A stretch of 64,000 bases of DNA from Avena insularis. Lineage: Eukaryota > Streptophyta > Magnoliopsida > Poales > Poaceae. How positions within the stretch are numbered: position 1 is the first letter of the stretch; each line of letters starts with the position of its first letter. The notes under the pieces were generated by a model. The model was not told where the DNA came from. It did not search any database and worked only from the letters and a program-made list of their open reading frames with translations. Made by a program: the position numbers and the translations under genes. Positions 43,362 through 55,454 of the stretch are shown here, piece after piece. The stretch lies in NCBI GenBank assembly GCA_023614405.1, contig CM042692.1, positions 119,033,503 to 119,097,502 of the forward strand, read 5' to 3'.

Positions 43362-43366
43362 CAATG
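43362..43366. repeat. Left target-site duplication CAATG
   Basis: The five bases CAATG immediately precede the TG start of the LTR and are repeated directly after its terminal CA at 47714-47718. Removing the LTR and one CAATG restores a normal monomer core, ACACACATGCAATGACAC. Confidence 0.93.
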
Positions 43367-45389
43367 TGTGGCATCCCGCTAAAACCACTACTAGAAAATC
43401 GCTGTATTTTTGTGCATTGCATCATCATGACCGCATGCTCATGTCATCATGCCACATTGTATTTGAGCATCGTCATCATCTTGCATGGTTTGTTTAAAAA
43501 CTATTTTCGAAAAGCCAGGTTTTGTTTTTCGAACACCCCGTCTTTATTTCAAATCAAACTCCGGTCTTTTTTGGATAGTTTTATTTGTCTAAAACTCTAA
43601 TTACAAATATTTTGATTTAAAAGAAAAAAAATAAAGTTTTAATAAAACGTGTTTTTATAAACCCGGGAGGCAGTCCAGCCAGTCAGGCCAGAGGCCTAAC
43701 AGGGCCAGACTTACCTACTACCGGACAATTCCTCAGCTAGACTAAACCCACCAAAAACAAATCCTAGTCTAACCTTATCCCCTACCCTTATCCCACACGC
43801 CTGACCACACCCACCCGCAGCCTTCCCCCGCACCCTCCCCTTCCCTTCCCGGCCCGCCCACCTCCAACCCAGCCACCACACCACCTCACCCCACCGCCAC
43901 CCAGCGCCTCGCATTGTCTCTTCCAAGACGCCACCGTCTCCCCACCCTAGCCACATCGCACTCCCCACCCCGCCAACCGCCACCACCCCGACAGCCTCGA
44001 TCCCTACCCGGGCCCCACCCCGCTAGAGAGGCCCGTCCCCGACGCCCACCTACCACCGCTTTCCCCTACCTCTCTCTCTCTCGTTTCCTCCTCCCTACCG
44101 CGCCTGCCGCCGCCTTCCTCGCCATGCAGCGCACGCCCCGCGGCCGTTCTTCTTTGGCCGCCACCGCCACCGAGCTCCGCGCTGCCGCCAGGCTCTTCCA
44201 CGCCGACCTAGGCGCCGCCACCACCCCTGTCACAGATGCCACCGGCCCGAGCTCCTCCCGGCCGGCGAGCCCCCGCAACCACCCGTCGATCCCCAACCAC
44301 CTCGCCACCATGAGATACTCGCCTTGCCACCCTCTCATCCCGGCCAAGCTCCCCGTCACGAAGCGCAGCAGCGTTGCCGCCGGCGTCCTACCGCTGGGAC
44401 CCGCGCCACCACCTCACGACACCTCAGCCGCTCGGGCGTCGCCCGTCGCCTTCCAGCGACGCCGCGATCTCCTCTTTGGCCCACCGTCGTCCGCAGCTCG
44501 GCCTCTACATCGCCACCCCCGGCCCTTCCCTAGTGTGCGTCTGCCATGCGCGCCCTCGTCGGGTCCCTATCGCTAGTCATCGCCCGGAACCGCGTCGGCC
44601 TGCCCTCGTGAACCGCCCATGGTCGTACTCTTCCCAAGTGGTTCCTGTGCGAGTTCTAAGTCTGAAGTTACCAAGGACTCATGTCCTTCGTTTCCTGCAG
44701 GGCTCGCCTTTGTGCAGCATGTCCTAGGAACCGTGTGTTGTAGCCCAAGTCACCATCCGAACGCGGTACAAGCAGCACCAACTCCATACGCCAGGCTGCT
44801 CTTCGATGTATGTCTTTGCCAATATGCAGGATCATCTCCAAGTCCTTCACTGCCATCGTCAGGTGATGAGGCCTGTGGAGATGTCCCCGCAAGATCGGGC
44901 GTCGACAAGACCGACTACTGGCGATGCGACCCGAGAAAGTTCGCCATCAATGATAAAGTCAGAACGACAAGATCGTCATCGTGAACATCAAGGTCTCCTT
45001 CCCGGGGGCATCAAGTGCTTTGTCATGGATCCAAGCCCTGATCCCCGAAGACCGAACCATCGGCATGCCAAGCTCTTCCATCGTAACGCCAAGACCTCCT
45101 TCCCGCACCGATGCCCAAGGACCGGACGCCAAGTTTGTCGAGAAACCGGACGCCAAGGTCGCCTACACGGAACACAAAGATCTCCACCTTGAACGCCATG
45201 ACCGTCTACACGGATCCGAAGACCCCGGTAACCAATCCAATCAAGTTCGCCATCGACGGCAAGATCGACCGCTTGGTACCCAAGTCTCCATCTTGTATCC
45301 GAACCACGCTGATCCCTGTCGAACCTTGAGACCGGACCTGACCCCAGAACCCAAGATCTTCCGAACCCAGATGTGTGACCATAAGCCCC

Positions 45390-45403
45390 TATTTTTATAA
45401 TAT
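45390..45403 (+). promoter_or_regulatory. Putative LTR TATA region
   Basis: TATTTTTATAATAT follows GTGTGACCATAAGCCCC. The same context, (T)ATATTTTTATAATAT after GTGTGACCCTAAGCCCC, is conserved in the two other LTRs. It lies at the switch from the GC-rich upstream part to the AT-rich downstream part, where a U3 promoter and the start of R would be expected. Function is inferred from position and conservation only. Confidence 0.4.
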
Positions 45404-46762
45404 GGCATTATCAACTGTCGCATATTAAATTGTTCATGCATGCATACCTGTCTGTGGTTTGGGGGCATTATGCCGATTCACCTCATAATTAAATATGGAG
45501 TGTTTATGCGGGATACCTTTGTCTTATTCCGGACTCCATTTAAATTGGTGTAGCAAACCGATGCCATGTTTCGCCTTGTCAATTCAGTATTTAAACTGCG
45601 GGGTATCTAAATAACTTGAACCGTGTAATTAATTGTCGGGACCCCGGTTCCGCTTAATATTTCCTAATTGCACCGCATCTGTATCATATCATAATCATGC
45701 CGAATCTTCTGCCATAGTATTAAATATTGCATCCGGTGTTTCTTCTAGTGTTTGCTTCTTCGCGGATTAGGCCGATGAGTTGATGCAAGTATCGACAAGT
45801 TCTTCGGATATGATCCATCGGCAATGTTTCCTAGGCGAGCATCTCTCCCCTTCTACCTATTTTGCATTTATAGTCTTTACTTCCTCCTGTTGATCTATTG
45901 CTATCCGTGTCGCGATGCTTTAGTCCCACACCCGATATATTCCGTGCAGCCGATATATTGCCTTGGACACCTCCTATTACCTGTTGTTTGGTAGATAGCT
46001 GGCCTTGCGAGTCGTAGTTGCTTGCTCAGGTGCGATCTTGTGTTGTCGAGTACCACAGTTGTTGGAATGCTGGCAGATGTTTATGGTGGAGCTGATCATG
46101 ACTTTAAATACAACTATTAAAATGCTAGATATAACTAATGCAGAGGCATCGGTGGGCAATAGATGTTATTTGGTTCTTCCACGCTCACTTGTGTCCCGTA
46201 GGACCCCGAGTACTTGATACCTGTTCCTTGATTTTTCGCACTATCCACATCCGGGAGGCCTTATGGACCCCCCTGAGCTAGAGCTTGATTCATTTCTATT
46301 TCTTGGGGCCACAAAGTAGTTAGGGGATTTATTACTATCCTGTACTTATGCCATGATTTACTGATTTATTTACGATTGTGCATGGAGCACCTATACTTTT
46401 TTGGAACGTGGAATGTTTTCGCGGTATCGACAAGCCCAGTCACACTTTCAGGTTCCCAGTCGTTTACAACCATTGTCACAAACCCTGGGTCCGTTCAGGA
46501 GCCGGCCAACTTCGTTGCGGGTAGCTTAGTGGGGTGGCTCCCTGAAATATTTCTGAATCCTATGATCTCTTTGTCGTGAATGCCTCATTGGGTATTGAGT
46601 TGGTTTTTCCGAGGTTGATCGAGTGTGTGTTGCTATTTGTGCACCCCTGCAGGGTAAAACTTTCTGAAAGCCGTGTCTGTGGTTATGGACGACTTGGAGC
46701 ACAGTATCTCGATCATAGACAAGCATAACTAAAGTTGTGCTATAAATTTGACTTAATATGTG

Positions 46763-47070
46763 ACTAGTAATTCAGCTTCACTACAATGGAATGGATAATA
46801 AAAATGCCAACAACTGGTGGATCTATGGTAATCTGTGTCATACTATACCTGCCTAGTAAGTAATGCAACTCCAATGGAATGTGATAAAAGTGCCAACAAT
46901 TGCTGGGTTTTGGGATTCCTCAGGACAATTATATCTGACTAGTAAATGTTCCAACTATAATGGAATGGTGATTAAAACTGCCCACTACTTATGCTTCAGG
47001 ATGACTCATGCTATCTATATCGGACTAGTAAGTGCTTCAACTATAATGGAATTAATAAAACTGCCAACTG
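46763..47070 (+). repeat. Four-copy degenerate tandem repeat inside the LTR, 86-90-bp period
   Basis: Units open with CTAGTAA at 46763, 46853, 46939 and 47025. Each continues with a form of GCAACTATAATGGAATG and then TAAAACTGCCAAC. The related LTRs carry three units at the equivalent place. Confidence 0.75.
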
Positions 47071-47713
47071 TGTGAGTTCCTCGGTTTGACTTCCTCGTTT
47101 GGTATCGAGGGGGGAATACCAGGATGGGTATGAATGGTGTTAGTATTAGGTGGTTCTGAATAGGTCTTTCTTATCTCTCTCTAATAGCCGACAGTTGTAT
47201 TGAGTCTCTATAGGTTGTTGGTGCTGCTGCGCTGCCGCTTCAGTCCACCATAACTATGTAGGCGAGAGCCGCCGAATTCTAGCCTCGCCGTGTACTGGCC
47301 TCAGTACTGACGCTCCTCTTTTTCCTTTGCCCTTTGTTGGCACCCCCTTTTGTTTTAGCAGGTTTGAGATCGACGTTGTTAGCAGGGTTACCCTTCCGAC
47401 TTGGCCTGGGCAGGGTTATGGACGCCATTTGTTATTCTTCAGGGCTCTTAGCCCCATTTGCATCTTGTCCGTAGTCGAACGCTCTATCATTTTCAAGGTG
47501 ATTTGGATTTTTGTATAGTATATCTGTATTCTTGACTCATGGAGTCATTGTTGTATATATATGTTATGTGGGTCCCATCGAGGACTGATGTGTAATGGTA
47601 TTACTTTGTTTCCCACACGCACGAAAGTGCCTGGTGGGCGTCCTTGAATCGTTTCTATGCGGGTTTGGCGGGAAGTGCCGAAACTTTCATAGGGCCGATT
47701 CGAGGGTGTTACA

Positions 47714-47718
47714 CAATG
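47714..47718. repeat. Right target-site duplication CAATG
   Basis: This is the direct partner of 43362-43366. It forms the start of the resumed satellite monomer CAATGACACTAGTGGATCC. Confidence 0.93.
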
Positions 47719-50700
47719 ACACTAGTGGATCCATATGTGGTATGTGAAAAGAACACACATGCAATGACTCTAGTTGTTGTTAGTAAAAAGAAAACACATG
47801 CATTGACACTCGTGGATCCATGTGTGGTCTCTAAAGAGAACACACATTTCAATGACACTGGTGGATCCATATGTGGTATGTGAAAAGAACACACATGGAA
47901 TGACTCTAGTTGTTGTTAGTAAAAAGAACACACATACAATGACAAAGGTGGATCCCTATGTGGTCTCTAAAGAGAACACACATGCAATGACTCTGGCTAT
48001 TGTTAGTAAAAAGAGCACACATGCAATGACACTGGTGGATCCATAGGTGGATTGTGAAAAGAGCACACATGCAATGACTCTGGTTGTTCTTAGTAAAAAG
48101 AACACACATGCAATGACACTGGTGGATCCATGTGTGGTCTCTGAAGAGAACACACATGCAATGACTCTAGCTATGGTTAATGAGAAGAACACACATTTCA
48201 ATGACACCGGTGGATCCATATGTGGTATGTGAAAAGAACACACATGCAATGACTGCAGTTGTTGTTAGTAAAAAGAACACGCATGCAATGACTCTGGTTG
48301 TTGTTAGTAAAACGAGCACACATGCAATGACACGGGTGGATCAATGTGTGGTCACTAAAGAGAACACACATTTCAATGACACTGGTGGATCCAGATGTGG
48401 TATGTCAAAAGAACACACATGCAATGACTCCAGTTGTTATTAGTAAAAAGAACACACATACAATGACACTGGTGGATCCATGTGTGGCCTCTCAAGAGAA
48501 CACACATGCAATAACTCTAGCTGTGGTTAATGAGAAGAACACACATTTCAATGATACTGGTGGATCCATAAGTGGTATGTGAAAAGAATAGTTATGAAAT
48601 GACTCCAGTTGTTGTTATTAAAAATAACACACATGCAATGACACTGGTGGATCCATGTGTGGTCTCTGAAGAGAACACGCATGCAATGACTCTGGCTATT
48701 GTTAGTAAAAAGAGCGCACATGCAATGACAATGGTGGATCCATAGGTGGATTGTGAAAAGAACACACATGCAATGACTCTGGTTGTTGTTAGTAAAAACA
48801 GCACACATGCAATGACACTGGTGGATCCATGTGTGGTATCTGAAGAGAACACACATTTCAATGACACTAGTGGATCTATATGTGGTATGTGAAAAGAACA
48901 CACATGCAATGACTCTAGTTGTAGTTAGTAAAAAGAACACACATGCAATGACACTGGTGGATCCATGTGTGGTCTCTGAAGAGAACACACATGCAATAAC
49001 TCTATCTGTGGTTAATGAGAAGAACACACATTTCAATGACACTAGTGGATCTATATGTGGTATGTGAAAATAATAGTCATGAAATGACTCTAGTTGTTGT
49101 TAATAAAAAGAGCACACATGTAATGACACTGGTGGATCCATGTGTGGTCTCTAAAGAGAACACACATTTCAATGACACTGGTGGATCCATATGTGGTATG
49201 TGAAAAGAACACACATGCAATGAGTCCAGTTGTTGTTAGTAAAATGAACATACATGCAATAACACTGGTGGATCCATGTGTGGTCTCTGAAGAGAACACA
49301 CATGCAATAACTTCAGTTGTGGTTAATGAGAAGAACACACATTTCAATGACACTGGTGGATCCATATGCTGTATGTGAAAAGAATAGTCATTAAATGACT
49401 CTAGTTGTTGTTAGTAAATAGAGCACACATGCAATGACACTGGTGGATCCGTAGGTGGTCTCTGAAGAGAACACACATGCAATGACACTGGTGGATCCAT
49501 ATGTGGAATGTGAAAAGAACACACATGCAATGACTCCAGTTGTTGTTAGTAAAAAGAACACACATGCAATGACATTGCTGGATCCATGTGTGGTCTCTGA
49601 AGAGAACACACATTTCAATGACACTGGTGGATCCATATGCGGTATGTGAAAAGAACACACATGCAATGACTCCAGTTGTTGTTAGTAAAAAGAACACACA
49701 TGCAATGACACTGGTGGATCCATGTGTGGTCTCTGAAGAGACCACGCATGCAATGAGTCTGGTTGTTGTTAGTAAAAAGAACACACATGCAATGAATCTG
49801 GTTGTTGTTAGTAAAAAGAGCACACATGCAATGACACTGGTGGATCCATGTGTGGTCTCTGAAGAGAACACACATTTCAATGACACTGGTGGATCCATAT
49901 GTGGTATGTGAAAAGAACACACATGCAATGACTCCAGTTGTTGTTAGTAAAAGAACACACATGCAATGACACTGGTGGATCCATGTGTGGTCTCTGAAGA
50001 GAACACACATGCAATGACGCTAGCCGTGGTTAATGAGAAGAACACACATTTCAATGACACTGGTGGATCCATATGTGGTATGTGAAAAGAATAGTCATGA
50101 AATGATTCCAGTTCTTGTTAGTAAAAAGAACACACATGCAATGACACTGGTGGATCCATATGTGGTCTCTGAAGAGAACACACATTCAATGACTCTGGCT
50201 ATTGTTAGTAAAAAGAGCACACATGCAATGACTCTGGTTGTTGTTAATAAAAAGATCACACGTGCAATCACACTGGTGGATCCATGTGTGGTCTCTGAAG
50301 AGAACACACATGCAATGACTCTAGCTATGGTTAATGAGAAGAACACACATTTCAATGACACTTGTGTATCCATATGTGGTATGTGAAAAGAACACGCATG
50401 CAATGACTGCAGTTGTTGTTAGTAAAAAGAGCACACATGCAATGACATTGGTGGATCCATGTGTGGTCTCTGAAGAGAAAAAACATTTCAAAAACACTAG
50501 TGGATCCATATGTGGTATGTGAAAATAATAGTCATGAAATGACTCTAGTTGTTGTTAATAAAAACAATCCACATGCAATGACACTGGTGGATCCACGTGT
50601 GGTCTCTGAAGAGAACACACATGCAATGACTCTGGTTGTTGATAGTAAAAAAAGCACACATGCAAGGACACTGGTGGATCCATGGGTGGATTGTGAAAAG

Positions 50701-51358
50701 AACACACATGCAATGACACTAGTGGATCCATATGTGGTATGTGAAAAGAACACACATGCAATGACTCTAGTTGTTGTTAGTAAAAAGAAAACACATGCAT
50801 TGACACTCGTGGATCCATGTGTGGTCTCTATAGAGAACACACATTTCAATGACACTAGTGGATCCATATGTGGTATGTGAAAAGAACACACATGAAATGA
50901 CTCCAGTTGTTGTTAGTAAAAAGAACACGCATGCAATGACACTGGTGGATCCATGTGTGGTCTCTGAAGAGAACACACATCCAATGACTCTAGCTATGGT
51001 TAATGAGAAGAACACACGCATTTCAATGACACAGGTGGATCCATATGTGGTACATGAAAAGAATAGTGATGAGATGACTCCAGTTGTGGTTAGTAAGAAG
51101 AACACACATGCAATGACACTGGTGGAACCATGTGTGGTCTCTAAAGAGAACACACATGCCATGACTCTGGCTGTTGTTAGTAAAAAGGGCACATATGCAA
51201 TGATACTGGTGGATCTATAGGTGGATTGTGAAAAGAACACACATGCAATGACTCTGGTTGCTGTTAGTAAAATGAACACACATGCAATGACACTGGTGGC
51301 TCCATAGGTGGATTGTGAAAAGAACACGCATGCAATGACTCTAGTTGTTGTTAGTAAA

Positions 51359-51363
51359 AAAGA
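51359..51363. repeat. Target-site duplication AAAGA, left of the element
   Basis: AAAGA at the end of a B-type monomer (GTTGTTAGTAAAAAAGA) directly precedes the LTR start TGTAGCACCC. The same five bases flank the solo LTR at 57150-57154 and 61213-61217. Confidence 0.85.
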
Positions 51364-53167
51364 TGTAGCACCCCGGTAAAACCACGACTAGAAAATTGCT
51401 TGTTGTTTTTATTTTGTGCATCATCATAACCTCATGCTCATGTCATGATGTCACAATGCATTTGAGCATCATCATGTCATCATGCATGTTTTGGATAAAA
51501 CTATTTTCGAAAAGCCTAGTTTGTTTTCTAATCACTCTCCTTCTCTATTTCAAATTAAAACCCTGGTCTGTTCCGGATACTTTATTTGTCTAAAATGTAT
51601 TTGCAAAAATATTTTAAAAATAAAATAAATAGATACAAATGTTTTAGGGGAGGCCACCACCGGCTAGGCCTAACGGGCCCAGCTTGCAGCAACCTACCAC
51701 CCTGGCTAATCCTGACCCTAGGTCTAAATCTAGACCAAACTCTACCTGTGCTAACCCTAAACCTAGCTCGCCACCTACCCTGCAGCCGCCACACCACACT
51801 CGCACTAACCATCCTTGCGTGTAACACAAGCACACACATGCGTGTACGCACGCTGCCGCCCACCCCTTGACATGCCACCGCCCACGCGATGCACCTAACG
51901 TGTGACCCTGTCTCGCCTGACACAGCCGGACACACCCCCACGTCCCCATCCTGCATCCACCTACCCCGCAGTGAACTGCTCCCCTCGATCGATCTCAGTG
52001 CCGCGCGCCCCTCGTCTGCCTTGATGTCCCGCCGCCGCTGTCAGCTCTTCCCCGGCCGCTGCATCCTCTCCATTCCCGGCCCTGTAGAGCGCCGCACCGC
52101 CTCCTCTGGCCGCGAGATCCCTGCCGCCGAGCTCGCTAGGATGCCGCCCTCCTCCTGGCCCTCGTGTCCCTGCCCCAGCAGTCGCTGACCTCCTCTCCGG
52201 CCGCCACGGTTCGTACTCTTCCACCCGACATCAGTGCCGTCGTGCGCGCCCCAAGGACTTCGTCGACCTCGCCCGTGTCTCCCTGCCGCAACAACGCCTC
52301 GCCTCCCCAAGCGTGTGTCGACCTCGTCTGGTGCTACCGCGAGCACCGCCATCACGGCGCCCCTGTGCTTCTCTGTCATGCGAGTCCCTCGCCACCGTCC
52401 CGGAGCTACGCCCGGCACCCTCACACTCAAGCTCTCCCGAGCCCGTGCGCTACCGCCTCTCGTCGTCCTCCAGCGCCGCCGCGTCCGGCCGCACAGCGTC
52501 CTCCCATCCCTCGCCCGCCTCCTCCATCTCGCGCCTGGTGCCGCCTCGCCCGGCTTCCCTCTTCTGCGGTCATGCTCTGGAGCCCCGCCACCACCATCAT
52601 CCTCGTGCCGTTCTTGCGAGCCCTGCTACTCCGGTTTTCCACCTCCTCCGTGGCAAGGATGAGCCTCTGTCACGGCTCAGACGACACGCACATGACATGC
52701 TTCCTTGAATGCCTAAAAGATCGATGATCATCGTTTGTTTGGTTCCTTTGACCCGTGATTGTGTCCGTGTTGTCGCTTCTCGCCATGCTGTCCGCCTTCG
52801 CTTCCCCGGTGCGACTCAAGTTCAAGTCGACGACCGTAGCGCCCCAACTTTCTAGCACCAAGGTCTTCTCGTCGACAAGATCAACCGAAGCCGGGATCCA
52901 AGATCGTCGACCAGGAACACCATGTTCTCCTTCCCGGACCCGAAGACCCCGAACCCGGAGACCTTCCTCACGGATGCCAAGACCCCGTTCTCGGAGGCGA
53001 AGTTCAAACCCGAAGACCACCAAGCTCTTCTTCCCGGAACGACAAGTGCTTCGACACGGATCCGATGTTCGTGACCCTGAACCAAGATTCAAAGACCGAT
53101 CCCCGAGACCGAATCCGAACCCCCGAAACCCAAGATCGTCGATCCGACATGTGTGACCCTAAGCCCC

Positions 53168-53183
53168 TATATTTTTATAATAT
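53168..53183 (+). promoter_or_regulatory. Putative LTR TATA region
   Basis: TATATTTTTATAATAT lies about 1.8 kb into the LTR, just after the conserved GTGTGACCCTAAGCCCC, and is identical in the LTR at 57155. It is a plausible core promoter at the U3/R boundary, with no transcript evidence. Confidence 0.42.
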
Positions 53184-54588
53184 GATATCTATCTTGTTAC
53201 ATATTAAATTGTCCATGTTTGCATACATATTGTGGTTGCTTGGGCGTAATTGAACGATTCACCTAATAAAAGCATGGAGACCATATGTGGGCTATTCTAG
53301 TCTTATATTGTCTTCATTTAAATTTGTGTAGCGAACCGTTGCTATGTTTTACCTTATTAATGCAACATTTAAATTCCAGGGTATCTAAACAACATGAACC
53401 CATTAATTAATTGGCGGGAGCCCAGTTCCGCTTAATATTGTCTAGTTGCACTACATCTTTGCCATATCATGCATCATACATGCATCATGCCCGGTCTTCT
53501 GCCGTAGTATTAAATAGTGCATCCAGTGTTTCTTTTAGTGCTTTGCTTCTTCGCGGATTAGGCCGATGAGTTGATGCGAGTATCGGCAAGTCCTTCGGAT
53601 AATGTATCTCCGGCTATGCTTTCCAGGCGAGCATTCTCCCCCTTTCTACCTATTTTGCGTATATAGTCTTTACTTCCTCCTGTTGATCTATTGCTATCCT
53701 TGTTGCGATGCTTTAGTTTCCGTGCACCATTTATATTCCTTGCAGCCTCTATATTGCCTTGGACACATCCTATTGCCTGTTGATTGATGAGCGATCCATG
53801 CCTGAAGTCGTAGTTGCTTGCTCAGGTGATGCTTCGCGTCGTTGTCGTTCCACCGTTGATAAATGGTTGGCCCATGCTTAATGATAGAGATGCTTAATGG
53901 TGGAGATGGTAATGACTTTAATTTCAACGGAGAATTAAAAATGCCGGGAATAGTTATAACTAATGCAGAGGCATCGGTGGGCAATAGCTAATATTTGGTT
54001 CTTCCATGCTCACTTGTGTCCCGTAGGCCCCGGGTACTTGATACCTGTTCCTTGACTATTCGCACTATCCACATACAGGAGAGTCTATGAATCTCCCTTA
54101 GCCAGAGCTTGATTCATTTCTTATTTCTTAGAGCCAAAAATTAGTTTGGGGCTTAATTACTATCCTGTACTTATGCCATGCTTTACTGCTTTATTTACGA
54201 TTGTGTGTGGACCTCCTGTACTGTCTTGGATGCGGAGTGTTTTCGCGGTATCGACAAGCCTAGTCACACTTTCGGGTTCCTAGTCGTTTACAGCCATTGA
54301 CGCAAACCTTGGGTCCGTCTCAGAACCGTCCAACTTCGTTGCGGGTAGCTTAATGGGGTGGCCCCCTGAAATATTTTATGAATCCTGTGATTGCTTTGTC
54401 GTGAAAGCCTCGTTGGGTTTTGATTTGGTTTTTCTGAGGTTGATTGTGTGTGTGTTGCTATATGTGCACCCCTGCAGGGTAAATCTTTCTGAAAGCCATG
54501 TCCGCGGTTATGGACGACTTGGAGCACAATATCTCGATCATAGACAAGCATAACTAAAGTATTTCTATAAATTTGACTTAATATGTGA

Positions 54589-54812
54589 CTAGTAATAAGC
54601 TTCACTACAATGGAATGGATAATAAAAGTGCCAACAAAAGGTGGAATTAGGGTGTATCATGTCATGTTATATCTGCCTAGTAAGTATTGCAACTACAACG
54701 GAATGGTTACCTAAAATTGCCACCTGCTTTCGATATTAGGATGACTTGTGCTATCTATATCTGACTAGTAAGTGCTGCAACTATAACGGAATGAATAAAA
54801 CTGCCAACTGTG
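54589..54812 (+). repeat. Three-copy degenerate tandem repeat inside the 5' LTR, 88-bp period
   Basis: Units open with CTAGTAA at 54589, 54677 and 54765. Each is followed by a form of CAACTATAACGGAATG and an AAAACTGCCAAC-like stretch. There is one unit fewer than in the solo LTR at 43367. Confidence 0.72.
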
Positions 54813-55454
54813 TGAGTTCCTCGGTTTGACTCTCTCGTTTGGTCTCGAGGGGGAATACCAGGATGGGTATGATTGGTGTTAGTATCAGGTTGGTCCTGAA
54901 TAGGTCTCTCTTATCCCTCTCTAATAACCGACAGTTGCATCGAGTCTCTATAGGTTGTTTAGTGCATGGTGTGCTGCCGCTTCAGTCCACCATACCTATG
55001 TAGGCGAGAGCCGCCGAATTCTAGCCTCGCCGTGTACTAGCCTCAGTACTGACCGCTCCCTTTTTCCTTTGCCCTTTGTCGTCACCCCTTTTGTTTAACA
55101 GGTATAAGTTCGACGTCGTTAGCAGGGTTACCCTTCCGGCTTGGCCTAGGCAGGGTTATGCACGCCATTGGTTATTATCCAGGGCTCTTAGCCCCATTTG
55201 CATCTTATCCGTACTCGGATGTTGTATCATTTTCAAGATGATTTGGATCTTTATACTGTATATCTGTATTCTTGACTCATGGAGTCATTGTTGTATATAT
55301 AATGTTCTATGGGTTCCATCGTGGACTAATGTGTAATGGTATTACTTCGTTTTCCACCCGCACGCAAGTGCCTGGTGGGCGTCCTTGAATCGTTTTAATG
55401 CGGGTTTGGCGGGAAGCGCTAAAATCTGCATAGGTCCAATTCGAGGGTGTTACA

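Larger units (their letters stand above)
1..43366. repeat. Large satellite array of interleaved 39-bp and 48/49-bp monomers
   Basis: The whole stretch is tandem repeats with no unique insert that I can see, and it begins outside the window. Each monomer opens with the core ACACACATGCAATGAC. Type A continues with ACTGGTGGATCCAT and then either GTGTGGTCTCTGAAGAGA or ATGTGGTATGTGAAAAGA, for 48 bp. Type B continues with TCTGGTTGTTGTTAGTAAAAAGA-like sequence (23 nt), for 39 bp; a B variant has GTGGTTAATGAGAAGA. A 49-bp A form has CATTTCAATGAC in place of CATGCAATGAC. A diverged core, ATAGTCATGAAATGAC, recurs about once per higher-order unit. Parts without a tracked local higher-order repeat (about 1-4098, 12260-13475 and 20095-22560) are the same monomers in other orders; positions 246-820 match the 1,106-bp block at an offset of 5,258. 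I do not recognise the satellite family. Confidence 0.97.
43367..47713 (+). mobile_element. Solo LTR (about 4.35 kb) of a large-LTR retrotransposon family
   Basis: It begins TGTGGCATCCCGCTAAAACC, ends GAGGGTGTTACA, and is flanked by perfect CAATG duplications, so a single LTR remains from an insertion. The start and end match the LTRs at 51364-55454 and 57155-61212, showing one family. The 5' quarter is AT-rich with runs of CATCATCATG; 43670-45370 is GC- and CpG-rich; the 3' half is again AT-rich. The central GC block is much more diverged from the other two LTRs than the ends are, suggesting an older insertion or a separate subfamily. There is no gag, protease, reverse transcriptase or integrase. 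The ORFs inside are low-complexity by-products of GC richness. Orientation is taken from the primer binding site of the relative at 55458. Confidence 0.92.
47714..51363. repeat. Satellite array segment between the solo LTR and the retroelement
   Basis: The same 39-bp and 48/49-bp monomers resume directly at the target duplication. Positions 48047-49200 follow the monomer order of the 3.1-kb higher-order repeat (48047 and 48180 match 39798 and 39931 at 8,249 bp; 48831 and 49015 match 40621 and 40805 at about 8,210 bp). The last 300 bp, from about 51070, is more diverged, with variants such as TTAGTAAGAAG, GGTGGAACC, GTAAAATGAACAC and GGTGGCTCC. These variants recur only next to the second LTR copy. 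Confidence 0.95.
51364..55454 (+). mobile_element. 5' LTR, 4,091 bp
   Basis: It starts TGTAGCACCCCGGTAAAACC, ends GAGGGTGTTACA, and is followed three bases later by a primer binding site, which fixes both its identity as the 5' LTR and the strand. Positions 51640-53160 are GC- and CpG-rich; the rest is AT-rich. It is near-identical along its length to the solo LTR at 57155-61212, with scattered substitutions and small indels, such as about 15 bp present near 52488 and absent near 58271. It has no intact coding region; the frame that is open for 353 codons in the other copy carries a TGA here near 51868. Confidence 0.92.

Noticed and set aside
1..43366. Hundreds of ORFs of 60-227 codons on both strands of the array, with repetitive peptides
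   Set aside because: They arise because 39- and 48-bp monomers preserve frame until a 49-bp unit or a TGA in GGTATGTGA breaks it. Both strands are equally open, ends fall at monomer-type changes, and no domain or codon signature of a real repeat protein is present.
1..43366. CRISPR-like pattern of a short conserved repeat separated by 23- or 32-nt tails
   Set aside because: The tails are themselves highly repeated in two classes, the array is tens of kb long, there are no cas genes, and the context is plant nuclear DNA.
43914..44576. 220-codon ORF in the first solo LTR
   Set aside because: It shows the same GC-rich LTR effect, overlaps several open frames in other phases and on the other strand, and has no recognisable domain or conservation in the sister LTRs.
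43367..47713. Reading the 43-47 kb insert as a gene-bearing unique region
   Set aside because: TG...CA ends, perfect CAATG target duplications and matching ends in two further copies show that it is a solo LTR.
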